From Aquifex sp. (GTDB lineage Bacteria > Aquificota > Aquificia > Aquificales > Aquificaceae), in the NCBI GenBank assembly GCA_003978875.1, contig QNXQ01000210.1, positions 1 to 6,158 of the forward strand: a stretch of 6,158 nt of DNA. The letters run 5' to 3'. The first letter of the stretch is position 1, and the number at the start of each line of letters is the position of its first letter. Below are positions 5,162-6,158 of the stretch, piece by piece. The notes beneath the pieces are model-generated. The model made no database searches, was not told the DNA's origin, and saw only the letters and a list, made by a program, of their open reading frames with translations. The translations under genes and the position numbers were made by a program.

Positions 5162-5820
5162 TGGCTAACTGGGTAGAAATTGATTTAGACTATATAGACC
5201 AGATAATAGCCCGGGCCGAGAATACTATTATTTTAATAGGTCTACCAAGAGTTCGTATGATCTCTCCTATATCGCGTGCCTTGTTCCTATTTAATTACTC
5301 TTACAGTGAGACGCTGTCAAAAATTCTCGACATTGTAAAGTCTTTCTCATCTGACTTTATTACAGTAGGAATGGTACAAGGCCTTTCTTTTAACGTTATA
5401 AGACAGAGAGCAACTGTATTTGAGCTTGGTAAAGAAAGGCCAACCTTTTTAACAAGCCCATCTTCTATAGTGTCTTTAGGTATTTCAAGGTTGATTGCTT
5501 ATTCTGATAGTTTGTTCAAGAAATTTACCAGCACAATTCCGGATGATGATGGTTTTATAAATTGGAGTCAGTTTGAAGATCCTTCTAAGTTTGATGCAAG
5601 TCTTTACAGGACTGAAGATGTTATTTTTCCATTTGGAATCGGTTTAATAATTTACTCTGAGAGGGATATAAGACCTATAGCTAAGTTGTATTTTGAAGGA
5701 TGTAAACTTGAGTCATTAGGTTCCGTAATTACAACTGGCAATCCTATCACAGTAGAGAACGTGCAGATAATAGGACATAGGGTAGTTCAGTTGGATACCA
5801 AAGATATAAAGGAGTCATAG
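5161..5820 (+). CDS. Tail tube-like protein, paralog 2
   Basis: This 219-aa protein starts on the last base of the previous stop (TAATG at 5159-5163), so translation is probably coupled; only a weak AGGG lies just upstream. It matches paralog 1 along most of its length: NWVEIDLDYIDQIIARAE at 3-20, IGLPRV, VGMVQGLSFNVIRQRATVFELG at 69-90, ISRLIAYSDSLFKK, FPFGIGLIIYSE at 156-167 and VQIIGHRVV at the end. Identity is visible in the DNA too, for example TTTCCATTTGGAAT in both FPFG regions, so the pair arose by tandem duplication. Differences are concentrated at residues 32-66 and 122-152, which probably form surface loops, and the Asn-rich tail is absent. Which copy builds the main tube cannot be told; paralog 1 has the stronger ribosome site. 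Confidence 0.75.
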   Translation: MANWVEIDLDYIDQIIARAENTIILIGLPRVRMISPISRALFLFNYSYSETLSKILDIVKSFSSDFITVGMVQGLSFNVIRQRATVFELGKERPTFLTSPSSIVSLGISRLIAYSDSLFKKFTSTIPDDDGFINWSQFEDPSKFDASLYRTEDVIFPFGIGLIIYSERDIRPIAKLYFEGCKLESLGSVITTGNPITVENVQIIGHRVVQLDTKDIKES

Positions 5821-5821
5821 T

Positions 5822-6158
5822 ATGGATTTTGGAGGTGGTTTAAAACTAGCAGGGTCTATAATGGCAGCCGTAAATTCTCTTATTCGCATGTACGGCGAAG
5901 ATGCTAGTAGAAGTCCGTTTTTATCTGATATGTATGATTTTTTCAGACTTTCTCCTTCTGATTTTAATATAACAATAACATCCTGTCATGATGACCACAC
6001 TCTGCTTAGCTTGGCTTTAATGCAAGACTTTTCTTTTAATCTTAACAGGGAAATTAACTTAATAACTTCTTTAGAAGCTCCGGTATACATGGCAATTTCA
6101 AACAGAAGAATTTCCGGAAGTGGTTATATAAGTAAGGTTTATACTACTCCTCTGGCTT
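5822..6158 (+). CDS. Tail tube-like protein, diverged paralog 3 (partial, cut by window end)
   Basis: The frame is open from the ATG at 5822 to the end of the window, giving 112 residues with no stop. AAAGGAG at 5808-5814, inside the end of the previous gene, is a strong ribosome site seven bases before the ATG, and only one base separates it from the previous stop. Residues 66-90 (LMQDFSFNLNREINLITSLEAPVYM) align with the MVQGLSFNVIRQRATVFELG region of paralog 2, and ISGSGYISKVYT (97-108) fits the following strand region. The N-terminal NWVE-DLDY block of the other two is missing, replaced by a Gly-rich start (MDFGGGLKLAGS) and a different first 60 residues. It is probably a diverged tube-fold protein, perhaps a hub or tube-initiation protein. 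The relation rests on a short motif. Confidence 0.7.
   Translation, partial: MDFGGGLKLAGSIMAAVNSLIRMYGEDASRSPFLSDMYDFFRLSPSDFNITITSCHDDHTLLSLALMQDFSFNLNREINLITSLEAPVYMAISNRRISGSGYISKVYTTPLA

Noticed and set aside
5985..5998. GTCATGATGACCAC inside the third tube-like gene, resembling a palindrome half-site
   Set aside because: Only the eight bases ATGACCAC match the right half of the 19-bp element; the left arm and centre differ. It lies within coding sequence and is likely chance.
2663..6133. GGTTATATAAG shared by the start of the sheath gene and the last gene near 6122
   Set aside because: Both are in coding sequence and encode Gly-Tyr-Ile in different contexts; an 11-base match of this composition is expected in AT-rich DNA.

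Overview
This window looks like part of the late structural region of a tailed virus (phage) with a contractile tail, or of a prophage or related contractile injection system. The evidence is a long protein with clear tail-sheath features, tube-like proteins directly after it, and a baseplate spike protein with an OB-like start and an octapeptide beta-helix. No capsid, portal, terminase or host gene is present, so a free virus cannot be told from an integrated one. The DNA is AT-rich, with heavy use of AGA for Arg and ATA for Ile and strong GGAGG-type ribosome sites. These habits are common in thermophilic bacteria such as Aquificota, but they are not proof and the host remains unassigned.

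Layout. Positions 1-165 are non-coding and hold three copies of a 19-bp palindrome, two of them identical, plus a wider inverted repeat. Positions 166-2054 form a leftward operon of four tightly packed genes, in order of transcription: a 148-aa neck/connector-like protein, a 77-aa acidic protein of unknown role, a 335-aa baseplate spike protein (gpV/gp5-like), and a 70-aa unknown protein. A 31-bp gap (2055-2085) separates this from a divergent rightward operon running off the window: a 181-aa protein tentatively matched to tail terminators, a 596-aa tail sheath, a 233-aa and a 219-aa pair of clearly paralogous tube-like proteins, and a third, more diverged relative cut off by the window end.

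The genes would work together in one machine. The sheath contracts around an inner tube made by one or more of the tube-like proteins. The spike caps the tube at the baseplate. The 181-aa and 148-aa proteins may act at the head-proximal end, though these two calls are the weakest. Most internal genes have good Shine-Dalgarno sites or overlap their neighbours, while the first gene of each operon has none. The main points of interest are the palindrome array, the triplicated tube-like genes, the two look-alike insertions in the sheath, and the very short divergent control region.
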